Positions 25,184 to 33,591 of a stretch of 64,000 nucleotides of DNA are shown here, piece after piece (positions within the stretch are counted from its first letter, which is position 1; every line of letters starts with the position of its first letter). The DNA is taken from assembly GCF_024220585.1 (NCBI RefSeq), contig NZ_JAMXKF010000013.1:738-64737 (forward strand), given 5' to 3'. The stretch is from Dyadobacter diqingensis. GTDB lineage: Bacteria; Bacteroidota; Bacteroidia; Cytophagales; Spirosomataceae. The notes under the pieces are model-generated. The model had not been told where the DNA came from, did no database searches, and saw only the letters and a list, made by a program, of their open reading frames with translations. The position numbers and the translations under genes are program-made.

Positions 25184-27136
25184 CTATCGGTTGATCAGAA
25201 ATGTAAATGATTTTATTTTTCGACCATCATCTACGGACAAGTAATACATCTGGTCATGAAACTGATGAAGTGGTAGATTATAGTATTTTTCATTTACTGT
25301 AATGTTCTGAATTACCCTTCCTTTCACATCAACGATTTTGATTTTTGAACCGGGCATCAAATCCATAAGATGAATCTCGTTATCGGCGGGGTTTGGATAT
25401 AACACGGGCGTCAGTTCATTCGTCTTGAATTCTATTCCCTTGATTCTTGTCAGCTCCGATGTCCCATCACGGTCAACCTGATTGATTCTGTAATAGTTGA
25501 TACCAGACAACGGATTGTCATCTGTGAATTCATATTTTACCAGACTGGTCGACTCTCCACGGCCTTCGATCATGCCAATTTTAGAAAATTTCATAGCATC
25601 TCCACTCCGCTGTATTTCAAAATAGCCATTGTTTTGCTCAGCGGTTGTCGACCAGGAAACAAGCACTTTGTTATCATTTTTGTTTACTTCAAATGAATTG
25701 TAAGTTACCGGCAGCGGTGCGCAGGTGAGGCTGCTGATGGTAGCAATGTCAGAGTCCATCCAGGCTAGGTGCTGCTGAATCCAGGTTTTTAAGTAATCTA
25801 CCTCTTTGTCGTGGGTATTGCCAGCCAGCGTATAATGCTCGTTATACATAATACCTGTGGTGAGGATATTCCATTTGGTGAAATTTCTGGTAATGGCATT
25901 ATTGCTTTTTAGCGTAGTTCTCTGTGCTTCGATGAAGGCCAGAACATTGGCGTCGCTCCACTGATTAAGGCGCAGTTGTTTATAACGGGCAATTACTCTT
26001 TGTACGAAATAGCAATCATTTAACACTTTTTCCGGCCACGAAACGGTTAATGGCGGTCTGTCGGGACAATAAGTGTTGAACTTCCAGGCCCAGGTACCGG
26101 TCGGTAAAACGGAGGGTTCATAACACCATTGCTGATTTCCCATGGATTTATCAAAATCCCAGGGGCCGCCAAGGTTTAATAGTCCGCCTTCATCATCCCG
26201 CTGTTTGTAGAAAAAAGTACTGGCACGCCAGTTATCCGAGTTCTTGGTAAATTCCTGAAGCAGGAGATAGTCAACCATAGAATCCACATTAAGGTATTTT
26301 CGGTATCCGATTAAGGGATCGTTGGCATTGGCACCGTTCAGGGCCGCTTCAAAATTGTTTACAAAATTTTTGATGTAATTAAACTGAGCATCTCTGTTGG
26401 TGATGTTGGTGTACTTTTCCAGCTTGGGATATTCTACGTGGAATATCGGCTTGGGATTGGAGGCATTGTTGTTGGGGGAAATGTTGGAATTCCATTTCAT
26501 ATCTTCATTTTCTCCAACCTGTAAAAGATAACCGCCAGATATTTTTAAAGCATCCGTGTCGGTTTCTCCCAGTTTCTTCATATCCAGCCTGTCTTTCCCC
26601 CGTTTGACTTTTTCCATGAAAATATACACACCCATGTAGCGCAGAGAGCCACCGGTGTTCAGGAATAACTCGACATATTTGGTGCGCGAGGCATACCGGC
26701 CCGTTTGTCTGAACATTTCCTGGGCGAGTACTTCGCGGATAAAAGACTTGTCGCCATAACAGGCATTAAGTACCCAGTCCGACTCTGCCGGAAACCCCAG
26801 CAACGATACATCGATGCTGGCAGAAGTTACCGGATCCTGAGTTTCGAAACCATAGGATTTTTTCGGCCATTCGGCAGAAGTATTTCCTCTGATTTCAATA
26901 CCGATTTTACCATCGTACTGATACGTGTTGGTTCCTCCGATGGTATAACTGTATGATCCGGCCACTTCTGCGGCAATCCTGAAAGTTGCGGGTATTTTAG
27001 GGTCATTGGGTATCTCCGGGCCTCCGGGATCAATAATAAATATGGGTATATTGGATGTGACGGACGTTTGTGCGATGCAGGAACAGGATAAAAGCAGAAA
27101 TAGAATTAATGCGGTGGTTTTCTGAAGACCAAACAT
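25184..27136 (-). CDS. CotH-family protein with T9SS type A sorting domain
   Basis: An exported protein of about 650 residues. The signal peptide (MFGLQKTTALILFLLLSCSC) favours the ATG at 27136; another in-frame ATG at 27172 adds 12 residues. The CotH domain (about 50-430) includes IGIEIRGNTSAEWPKKSYGFET, CYGDKSFIREVLAQEMF, YMGVYIFMEKVKRGKDRL and GGPWDFDKSMGNQQW; CotH proteins are atypical protein kinases of spore coats and surfaces. A fibronectin-like region (SFEVNKNDNKVLVSWSTTAEQNNGYFEIQRS) follows. The last 75 residues (LYPNPADNEIHL ... YYLSVDDGRKIKSFTFLI) are a type IX secretion signal, so the protein should be exported to the surface and processed by PorU. Confidence 0.9.
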   Translation of the reverse strand: MFGLQKTTALILFLLLSCSCIAQTSVTSNIPIFIIDPGGPEIPNDPKIPATFRIAAEVAGSYSYTIGGTNTYQYDGKIGIEIRGNTSAEWPKKSYGFETQDPVTSASIDVSLLGFPAESDWVLNACYGDKSFIREVLAQEMFRQTGRYASRTKYVELFLNTGGSLRYMGVYIFMEKVKRGKDRLDMKKLGETDTDALKISGGYLLQVGENEDMKWNSNISPNNNASNPKPIFHVEYPKLEKYTNITNRDAQFNYIKNFVNNFEAALNGANANDPLIGYRKYLNVDSMVDYLLLQEFTKNSDNWRASTFFYKQRDDEGGLLNLGGPWDFDKSMGNQQWCYEPSVLPTGTWAWKFNTYCPDRPPLTVSWPEKVLNDCYFVQRVIARYKQLRLNQWSDANVLAFIEAQRTTLKSNNAITRNFTKWNILTTGIMYNEHYTLAGNTHDKEVDYLKTWIQQHLAWMDSDIATISSLTCAPLPVTYNSFEVNKNDNKVLVSWSTTAEQNNGYFEIQRSGDAMKFSKIGMIEGRGESTSLVKYEFTDDNPLSGINYYRINQVDRDGTSELTRIKGIEFKTNELTPVLYPNPADNEIHLMDLMPGSKIKIVDVKGRVIQNITVNEKYYNLPLHQFHDQMYYLSVDDGRKIKSFTFLINR

Positions 27137-27329
27137 TTTGGCCCTCTGATGAGGTTGTAAAAAAGTTTCCATAAACGTGTAGAGTTAAATTGCATGAATT
27201 CACTGGGTTAATGTCATACTAAATTTACACTTTTTATGGGATGAATTTTTCCTTTTACGCTTGTTTTTTATAGTAATTATTTAAAGGTTATTTATGTGTC
27301 ACTTTTCTAATATTCAAGGTCTTATAATA

Positions 27330-27371
27330 AAAAATGAGAGACTGCCTCACGGTGCAATCCCTCATTTTTTT
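27330..27371 (-). terminator. Terminator after the 2-hydroxyacid dehydrogenase gene
   Basis: AAAATGAG and CTCATTTTTT form a stem around a 26-base loop that can fold further; U-runs on both sides. It lies 20 bp past the dehydrogenase stop codon at 27391. Confidence 0.6.
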
Positions 27372-27390
27372 AGTCTTTGAAGACGATCGG

Positions 27391-28344
27391 TTATTTGACG
27401 ATATTGGTAGGAGTTCCTCCGATAAAAGCACCCAGATTATCGGTTACCATTTGTAACAATCTTTTTCGGGCTTCAAAAGATGCCCAGGCGATATGCGGGG
27501 TGATCACACAGTTGGGAGCCGATAGTAATGGGTTGTCTGCTGCGGGTGGTTCGGAGGAAAGTACGTCGAGGCCGGCTCCGGCAATGGTTTTGTTTTTTAA
27601 AGCTTCCGCCAGGTCTTCCTCGTGAATCAGAGGGCCGCGCCCGGTGTTCAGGAGGTAGGAGGTAGGTTTCATCCACGACAATCTTTCGTTGTTGATAAGA
27701 TGTTTGGTGTCTGGTGTTAAAGGACAATGCAGGCTCACGACGTCACTTTGTCTGAACAACTCTTCTAAAGAAACCATGGTTATATCCTGGTTTTGTGTCT
27801 GTCCTGTATTTTTTCGGTAAGCGACGACTTTCATACCAAACGCCAAAGCAATTTGTGCAACCTGTGAGCCAATGTCCCCCAAACCGACCAGCCCCATGGT
27901 TTTTCCCGCCAGTTCTACCAGCGGAGTTTTCCAATAGCAAAAATCAGCCGAGGCAGACCAGTCTCCGTTTGACACACTCTGGCTGTGCAGCTCGATGTGG
28001 TTGACCAGCGCCAGAAGCAATGCAAAAGTGTGCTGAGCCACAGAAGCAGGTCCGTAAGCTTTTACATTGGTGACGATAATGCCATGTTTTTGGGTGGAGA
28101 CCGTATCGATATTATTATAGCCCGTCGCGCAGACACCGATGTATCTGAGTTTGGGTAACTGACTTAATATGGTTTCATTGAGTAATACCTTATTCACAAG
28201 AACGGCATCGGCGTCACGTGCTCTTTCCACGATCTGTTCGGGCGCGGAGCGGTCGTAAATGGTTACGTTTCCCAATGCATGAATAGGAGACCAGTCCTGG
28301 TCGCCGGGGTTTAAGGTATAGCCGTCGAGGATGACAATGTTCAT
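27391..28344 (-). CDS. D-2-hydroxyacid dehydrogenase (glycerate/hydroxypyruvate type)
   Basis: A 317-residue NAD(P)-dependent dehydrogenase. The Rossmann motif GLVGLGDIGSQVAQIALAFG is at about 153-172. LHCPLTPDTKHLIN and NTGRGPLIHEEDLAEAL supply cofactor and substrate contacts, and VITPHIAWAS carries the catalytic His with the Arg and Glu expected upstream. Length and motifs fit the D-isomer-specific family that reduces hydroxypyruvate or glyoxylate or oxidises glycerate. Which substrate applies here cannot be told. It is cytoplasmic and has no evident operon partners. Confidence 0.9.
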   Translation of the reverse strand: MNIVILDGYTLNPGDQDWSPIHALGNVTIYDRSAPEQIVERARDADAVLVNKVLLNETILSQLPKLRYIGVCATGYNNIDTVSTQKHGIIVTNVKAYGPASVAQHTFALLLALVNHIELHSQSVSNGDWSASADFCYWKTPLVELAGKTMGLVGLGDIGSQVAQIALAFGMKVVAYRKNTGQTQNQDITMVSLEELFRQSDVVSLHCPLTPDTKHLINNERLSWMKPTSYLLNTGRGPLIHEEDLAEALKNKTIAGAGLDVLSSEPPAADNPLLSAPNCVITPHIAWASFEARKRLLQMVTDNLGAFIGGTPTNIVK

Positions 28345-28456
28345 ATGTTAAATGGTTATAATGCTTATTGTAAATACGGACTTTCTTGAATAAAGGGTAG
28401 ATGTTCAGGGATAAATATTTAGCAATAGTTGCCAGAAAAACGATTTACAATCTACC

Positions 28457-28517
28457 AATTTTGAAATTACATAGATACAATTTTGAAAATACATAACTTT
28501 AATTTTGAAATTACATA
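28457..28517. repeat. Three direct 17-bp repeats at 22-bp spacing
   Basis: AATTTTGAAATTACATA occurs at 28457, 28479 (one mismatch) and 28501. It lies in the AT-rich gap before the 2-hydroxyacid dehydrogenase gene. A binding-site array for that promoter, or simple slippage, would both fit. Confidence 0.55.
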
Positions 28518-28560
28518 AAAAATCCCTCCCGGTTTGATCAGTACCAGGAGGGATTTTTTT
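28517..28560 (-). terminator. Terminator after the M1 peptidase gene
   Basis: AAAAAATCCCTCC pairs with GGAGGGATTTTTT (13 bp); the inner arms CGGTTTGATC/GTACC extend it weakly. It stands 22 bp beyond the M1 peptidase stop codon. Confidence 0.8.
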
Positions 28561-28582
28561 ATAGCTTTTTTGGGTTTTAAAC

Positions 28583-30961
28583 CTAGTTTTTAGGTTCGCC
28601 GCCTACTTTTCCTGCACCTGTTCCCTGCTGTTGCATTGGATTTTGCGGACGGCGCATTTGCGATTGTTTGAATATCTGGAAACGCGTTGGTTTGGCTACA
28701 CGTGGATACGAGTTGTTCTCGGTATCAATATCAGCAATCTGATAGTACGGATCCAACGTCCACTGAACCACTTTTTTTGATGTAGAAACTACTTTTGAAA
28801 TCTGTTGGTCGTTGAAACGCCAGATTTCGGCTGGATAGGTTACCAACGAGTCTGTCCCGTCTTCGAAGCCCATTTTAATGATGACAGGCATTGGTAAACC
28901 TCCTTTATTTTTTATTGAAAGGGTGTAGAAGTTGGTGTGATTTTGAACCAGATCTTTCTCGCCTGGCGACAAACTTGCAAGATATTGCTCGTACTTCTGT
29001 TTGTCGGCGTCCGTAACTTTGTATGGATCATACGTGTTGTAAAAATCCGCCATGGTAGAATCCTCAGCCACCACCGTTTTAGATTTATCCGCCGCATCAC
29101 GGATTTTGCTGATCGTTTTTGATTTCGCAGCAGCCTCTTTACGCGCCAGTTCTTTTTCTATCGCAGGATTTTGCGTGTCAATGCTGAACCAGTTAACGGT
29201 TACCAAATCCTGATCAACAGGCTCGACGCCATAGAACCAGCCTTTCCAGAACCAGTCAAGATCTACACCTGACGCATCTTCCATAGTGCGGAAAAAGTCG
29301 GATGGGGTCGGGCTCTTGAATCTCCATCTTGTGGCGTATTCTTTAAAGGCATGGTCGAATAATTCACGGCCCATCACGGTTTCGCGCAGGATATTCAAGG
29401 CTGTTGCTGGTTTTGCATAAGCATTAGGTCCGAGCCCGATTACATTTTCAGCCGATGACATGATCGGAGATAATACCGATTTGTCGGAAGACATATAATC
29501 CGTGATGAACATAGGTTCTCCGCGGCGTGTAGGATAGTTGTAATCCCATTCTTTTTCGGCAAGATACTGGCAGAAAGTATTCAAACCTTCGTCCATCCAT
29601 GCCCACTGGCGTTCGTCAGAATTGACGATCATCGGGAAAAAGTTGTGACCAACTTCGTGAATGATTACGCCAATCATACCGTATTTCACCTGTTCGCTGT
29701 AAGTTCCGTCTTCTTCCGGACGACCGCCGTTGAAGCTGATCATCGGATATTCCATACCGCCACCAGAAGTTGCGTGGCAGGAAATGGCAACCGGATAAGG
29801 ATATTCGAAAGTACGGTTACCATAAGATTTCAAAGTATGGGCAACAGCGCGCGTTGAATACTGCTCCCAAAGCGGGTTCCCTTCTTTTGGATAAAATGAC
29901 ATGCACCAAATCTTGCGACCGTTTTTGTAAACGTCACTTTGCATCGCATCCCAGATAAATTTACGGCTGCTTGAAAATGCAAAGTCACGCACATTATCCG
30001 CTTTGTATAGCCATGTTTTTTTACCCACTGATTTGTTTTCACGTTTTTCGGCTTTCTCAGCTTCGGCCTGTGTAACAATAATCACCGGCGTTTTTGAGGT
30101 TTCTGCTTGTTTCAGGCGTTGTTTTTGGGTGGCGGTTAATACCTGTGCATAGTTCTGGCATTCGCCCGAAGCGGCAACAACATGGTCAGCCGGTGCGGTG
30201 ATCGCCACTTTGTAGTTACCAAAGATCAGCGCAAATTCACCTTGTCCGAGGAACTGTTTGTGGTTCCATCCGTTTACGTCGTCATAAGGCGCCAGGCGAG
30301 GGAACCAATGTGCGATGAAATAGTTTGAGTTACCATCTTTCGGGAAAAACTCATAACCGCTGCGACCGTAATATTCTGTGATATTGTAAGCCCAGTCAAC
30401 CCCGAAAACAACGCTTGTGCCTGGTTTCAAAGGCGTTGGCAAATCAATACGCATCATGGTGTTGTTGACGGTATAATGCAACGGGTTACCTGCTTTGTCT
30501 TTTACCTTGGCAATTTCATAACCGTACTCCACTTTTGGGTCAAGGTTTGAGCCACGACCGTTGTTCAGGCCCTGAAGCTGCGTAGTACTCATACCTTTTT
30601 CATTGATGGTTCCGGTACGGCTTGTTGCGCCGATACCATCTTTTTTGAAAAGGTTTTGCTCCAATTGCAGCCAGATGTATTTCAGTTCATCCGGAGAATT
30701 GTTAAAAAAGGTAATGATTTCAGAACCGATGATACGACGTTTTTCGTCATCCAGTTCTACTTTGATGTCATAGTCGGCACGCATCTGCCAGTACTCCTTG
30801 CCGGGAGCGCCGGATGCCGTCCGGTAGGTATTAGGTGTAGGAAGTACAGTTCCTAACTGCTCAAAGCGGTCATTGGCTTTGAAATTCGGTGAAGTGGGGA
30901 GCTGCTGGGCTTTAATAGCCATCGATAAAAGCAGCAAAAAAGGTAATAAGAGGTTTCTCAT
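28583..30961 (-). CDS. Secreted M1-family zinc aminopeptidase-like protein
   Basis: A 792-residue exported metallopeptidase (signal peptide MRNLLLPFLLLLSMAIKAQ). The zinc site is complete: HEVGH at 435-439 with the third ligand Glu458 in WAWMDEGLN. A GGMEYPM block about 30 residues upstream matches the GAMEN-type exopeptidase motif. The N-terminal beta domain is present (YDIKVELDDEKRRIIGSEIITFFNNS). A C-terminal region rich in Lys/Ala and then Gln/Gly (NPMQQQGTGAGKVGGEP) replaces the usual helical domain in part. It probably trims peptides in the periplasm or at the surface. Confidence 0.9.
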   Translation of the reverse strand: MRNLLLPFLLLLSMAIKAQQLPTSPNFKANDRFEQLGTVLPTPNTYRTASGAPGKEYWQMRADYDIKVELDDEKRRIIGSEIITFFNNSPDELKYIWLQLEQNLFKKDGIGATSRTGTINEKGMSTTQLQGLNNGRGSNLDPKVEYGYEIAKVKDKAGNPLHYTVNNTMMRIDLPTPLKPGTSVVFGVDWAYNITEYYGRSGYEFFPKDGNSNYFIAHWFPRLAPYDDVNGWNHKQFLGQGEFALIFGNYKVAITAPADHVVAASGECQNYAQVLTATQKQRLKQAETSKTPVIIVTQAEAEKAEKRENKSVGKKTWLYKADNVRDFAFSSSRKFIWDAMQSDVYKNGRKIWCMSFYPKEGNPLWEQYSTRAVAHTLKSYGNRTFEYPYPVAISCHATSGGGMEYPMISFNGGRPEEDGTYSEQVKYGMIGVIIHEVGHNFFPMIVNSDERQWAWMDEGLNTFCQYLAEKEWDYNYPTRRGEPMFITDYMSSDKSVLSPIMSSAENVIGLGPNAYAKPATALNILRETVMGRELFDHAFKEYATRWRFKSPTPSDFFRTMEDASGVDLDWFWKGWFYGVEPVDQDLVTVNWFSIDTQNPAIEKELARKEAAAKSKTISKIRDAADKSKTVVAEDSTMADFYNTYDPYKVTDADKQKYEQYLASLSPGEKDLVQNHTNFYTLSIKNKGGLPMPVIIKMGFEDGTDSLVTYPAEIWRFNDQQISKVVSTSKKVVQWTLDPYYQIADIDTENNSYPRVAKPTRFQIFKQSQMRRPQNPMQQQGTGAGKVGGEPKN

Positions 30962-30995
30962 AGGTAATCGGGAGTGTTGTTCAATAAACGCGGCT

Positions 30996-31616
30996 TTAAT
31001 TTACAGATAATCCGAAGATTTCTCTAAAAAGCTGATTGTTAATGATAAGAGATATTGCCATACCAACAATTATTCCCGACAAAATATCATTCCATCTCAA
31101 TTTCGATAACCGGAATAACTCAACGGCGGCGAAAGCAACGCTCAGTACCACAAAAACGATGATAAGCTGCCCTAACTCCAGCCCGACATTGAAGCCTAAC
31201 AAAGGTTCGACAATGTCCGCCTCTTTACCCAGCAACGCGCGTAAGTAATTGGAAAAGCCCAATCCGTGAATCAACCCGAAAGTAAGTGCCAATGGATAGC
31301 GAGGACTGAAAGATTTTTCCCTGATGTATGAGCTTTTTGGTGTTGTATGGAAAAAATTGAGAATTGCCGTGATCAGGATGGTAATCGGAATCAGCAGTTC
31401 GATGACATCAGGATTAACGGAAACAATTCCCAGCGTGGCGAGGGCAAGAGTGATGGAGTGCCCGATGGTAAAGGCAGTCACCAGGATGATTACTTTTTTC
31501 CAATCAATCAGCGTGTAAATCGTACAAAGCGCTATAATGAAAAGAATGTGATCATAACCATTGGAATCCGTAATGTGATCGAAACCCAATTGAAGATAAG
31601 CTTGAAATTCGGACAT
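30996..31616 (-). CDS. HupE/UreJ-family membrane protein
   Basis: A 206-residue integral membrane protein with about six hydrophobic helices. It has the family's LGFDHITDSNGYDHILFIIALCTIY opening, TIGHSITLALATLG, and FGLIHGLGFSNYLRALLG with conserved His and Gly. HupE/UreJ proteins are tied to nickel or cobalt uptake when near hydrogenase or urease, but neither is present here. In Bacteroidota this form often occurs alone, so metal transport is only a possibility. It is 34 bp upstream of the M1 peptidase gene in the same direction. Confidence 0.85.
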   Translation of the reverse strand: MSEFQAYLQLGFDHITDSNGYDHILFIIALCTIYTLIDWKKVIILVTAFTIGHSITLALATLGIVSVNPDVIELLIPITILITAILNFFHTTPKSSYIREKSFSPRYPLALTFGLIHGLGFSNYLRALLGKEADIVEPLLGFNVGLELGQLIIVFVVLSVAFAAVELFRLSKLRWNDILSGIIVGMAISLIINNQLFREIFGLSVN

Positions 31617-31768
31617 GAAAAGGTAATTAATTGAAGTGGGTTAGTTGAGCAGGTTTGTGATGACGGGTTACTTGTCAAAACAAAGTTCCGAATATATTCC
31701 ATTCGGAGAAGGAAAGCAATGTTTGAGGAGAAATGAGGTTTATTTTAAGGAAACTGTCTGCAAACAAC

Positions 31769-31804
31769 AAAAAAGACCGGAAGCATGTGCTCCCGGCCTT
31801 TTCA
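31769..31804 (-). terminator. Terminator after the IPT/TIG lipoprotein gene
   Basis: A stem of AAGGCCGGGAGCA with TGCTTCCGGTCTTT (minus strand) closes on a short loop and is followed by a U-run, 38 bp past the lipoprotein stop codon. Confidence 0.75.
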
Positions 31805-31841
31805 AATTCTGACACCAATTATATAAGATTATTATTACGTA

Positions 31842-33512
31842 TTACTTGTAAATCGTGTTTTGTGGATCCCAGTTAGTCCATGTTTTGGTCCAGTCTGTGG
31901 TTCCGAATGCTCCTCTGAAAGTTTCTTTTGTAAAGAAAGCATCAGATCCTTTGCCTTCCCATGTTGCACCAGTCAACAAAGGAGAAGTAGCCTGAGGAAG
32001 GAAGCCAGGGGTGGTTAACGTAAAGTTTGCTGTGTTCAACAAAAGTGAAGCAAGGTCTTTAGTTTCATTTTTACGGGCAGCAGCATTGAAATAAGCAATT
32101 GCCTGATCGTTTGTAATCGCAGCAGCTCCGCGAACCGGGATTGTATTGTTAGCAAAAACGATACCTTTCAAATCCAAAGCACCACTCGTAGCATTTGCAT
32201 AAGTACCGGTTAAAGAACCATCCAAACGAAGTCCTTCAGGATATCCAACAAGTAATGAGTTAAAAATGCTGATAGAAGTATTTCTGCGCAAGTGCATTGC
32301 CGACTGGTAAGGACCACTTCCTTTAATTTGAATAGAAGAAGGAGTTCCAGAAGTAACAAAATGACTTACGTTAGCAAAGATCGGAGCAGTCAAAGGAAGT
32401 CCCTCGTTTGGACCTGTTGCAGGCTCTCCTGAGTTAAAGTTATCAGATTCGAAACCGTTTGAACCAGACTGATCGGCATATTCAGGATCACGAAGAGAAA
32501 GTGCGTATTGTACTTTTCCTGTGAAACCCCAGTCTGTATCGAAATCATCATCAAAACCACGGTAAGCAACCAGATATTTGGCATTTACAGTTCCACCAAA
32601 CCATTCGTACGAATCGTCACCGCTGTAAGAAACCTGAATGTGATCAATTGTTGTTCCTGATCCGACAGCATAAAGGGTCAAACCATTAATTTCGCTGTTG
32701 GCTGCATTACTAAGTGCAATACCACCAAACTCAATTCTTACATATTGCAAAGTTCCTGAATTGTCAGCGGCAATATTATCAGTACCCATTGTTCCTGTGA
32801 TACCACCTTCCAAAGGCGTACTGCCAGGACGGTTATGAACAGACTTACCAATAAGAACTACACCACCCCAGTCACCGTAATTACGTTTTCCAGGATCGTT
32901 TGCTGATGTGAACACGATTGGTGCAGCAGCAGTACCGATGGCAATTAATTTAGCGCCTGGAAGGATAATCAAAGTTCCGCCTTTACCAGAAGCAGTCGGG
33001 TCTGCATCTTTTCCAGCTCCTTTGATAAGTGTTCCAGCTTCGATTGTCAAAGTATTTCCAGAAGTTACGTTAACAAAACCTTTGATAAGATAAATTTTAT
33101 CTTTTGTCCAGGTAGTGCTTGTTGTAATGTCGCCTTTCACTTCAACTGTAACGCGGTCAGATATTGCAAAACTTGCAGTGCTTTTTGCAGTTACACCACC
33201 TGATGTTACTGTGATTACGCCAGCGGTAGCTCCGGCAGGAACGGTAACTTCAAGAGAAGTAGCCGTAGCAGCAGTTACTGTGGCAGGTGTTGTGTTGAAT
33301 AAAACTGTATTATTAGCTGGTGTTGGGTCAAATTTTGTTCCTGTAATAACGATTTTAGTACCCACCGGACCGGAAGTTGGTGCAAATGATGAGACAGTTA
33401 ACACAGGAGTTGGTGTAACTGCTGGCTCATCATCATTTTTACAAGCCGACACGGCCGCGAAAAGACCTAGCAGGAGGAGTAAAAAATACAGTCGATTTTT
33501 CAAAATACTCAT
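31842..33512 (-). CDS. IPT/TIG-domain lipoprotein with beta-helix-like region
   Basis: A 556-residue lipoprotein with lipobox LFAAVSAC (Cys24). An IPT/TIG domain at about 38-118 reads LTVSSFAPTSGPVGTKIVITGTKF. The rest has beta-helix character (GNTLTIEAGTLIKG, GTLIILPGAKLIAIGTAAAPIVFTSA, DWGGVVLIGKS, TIDHIQVSYSGDDSYEWFGGTVNAKYLVAYRGFDDDFDTDWGF), with acidic clusters that could bind a metal. It lies 79 bp downstream of a TonB-dependent receptor gene in the same direction, so it is probably the surface partner of that receptor in place of a SusD protein. Ligand unknown. Confidence 0.8.
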   Translation of the reverse strand: MSILKNRLYFLLLLLGLFAAVSACKNDDEPAVTPTPVLTVSSFAPTSGPVGTKIVITGTKFDPTPANNTVLFNTTPATVTAATATSLEVTVPAGATAGVITVTSGGVTAKSTASFAISDRVTVEVKGDITTSTTWTKDKIYLIKGFVNVTSGNTLTIEAGTLIKGAGKDADPTASGKGGTLIILPGAKLIAIGTAAAPIVFTSANDPGKRNYGDWGGVVLIGKSVHNRPGSTPLEGGITGTMGTDNIAADNSGTLQYVRIEFGGIALSNAANSEINGLTLYAVGSGTTIDHIQVSYSGDDSYEWFGGTVNAKYLVAYRGFDDDFDTDWGFTGKVQYALSLRDPEYADQSGSNGFESDNFNSGEPATGPNEGLPLTAPIFANVSHFVTSGTPSSIQIKGSGPYQSAMHLRRNTSISIFNSLLVGYPEGLRLDGSLTGTYANATSGALDLKGIVFANNTIPVRGAAAITNDQAIAYFNAAARKNETKDLASLLLNTANFTLTTPGFLPQATSPLLTGATWEGKGSDAFFTKETFRGAFGTTDWTKTWTNWDPQNTIYK

Positions 33513-33591
33513 AGCGAATTAAAGTTGGTTTGCAAATGGATGGTTAACTTATAAAATGAAAATTCTGATAAGTGCTTTTTGAAATTGCTAT

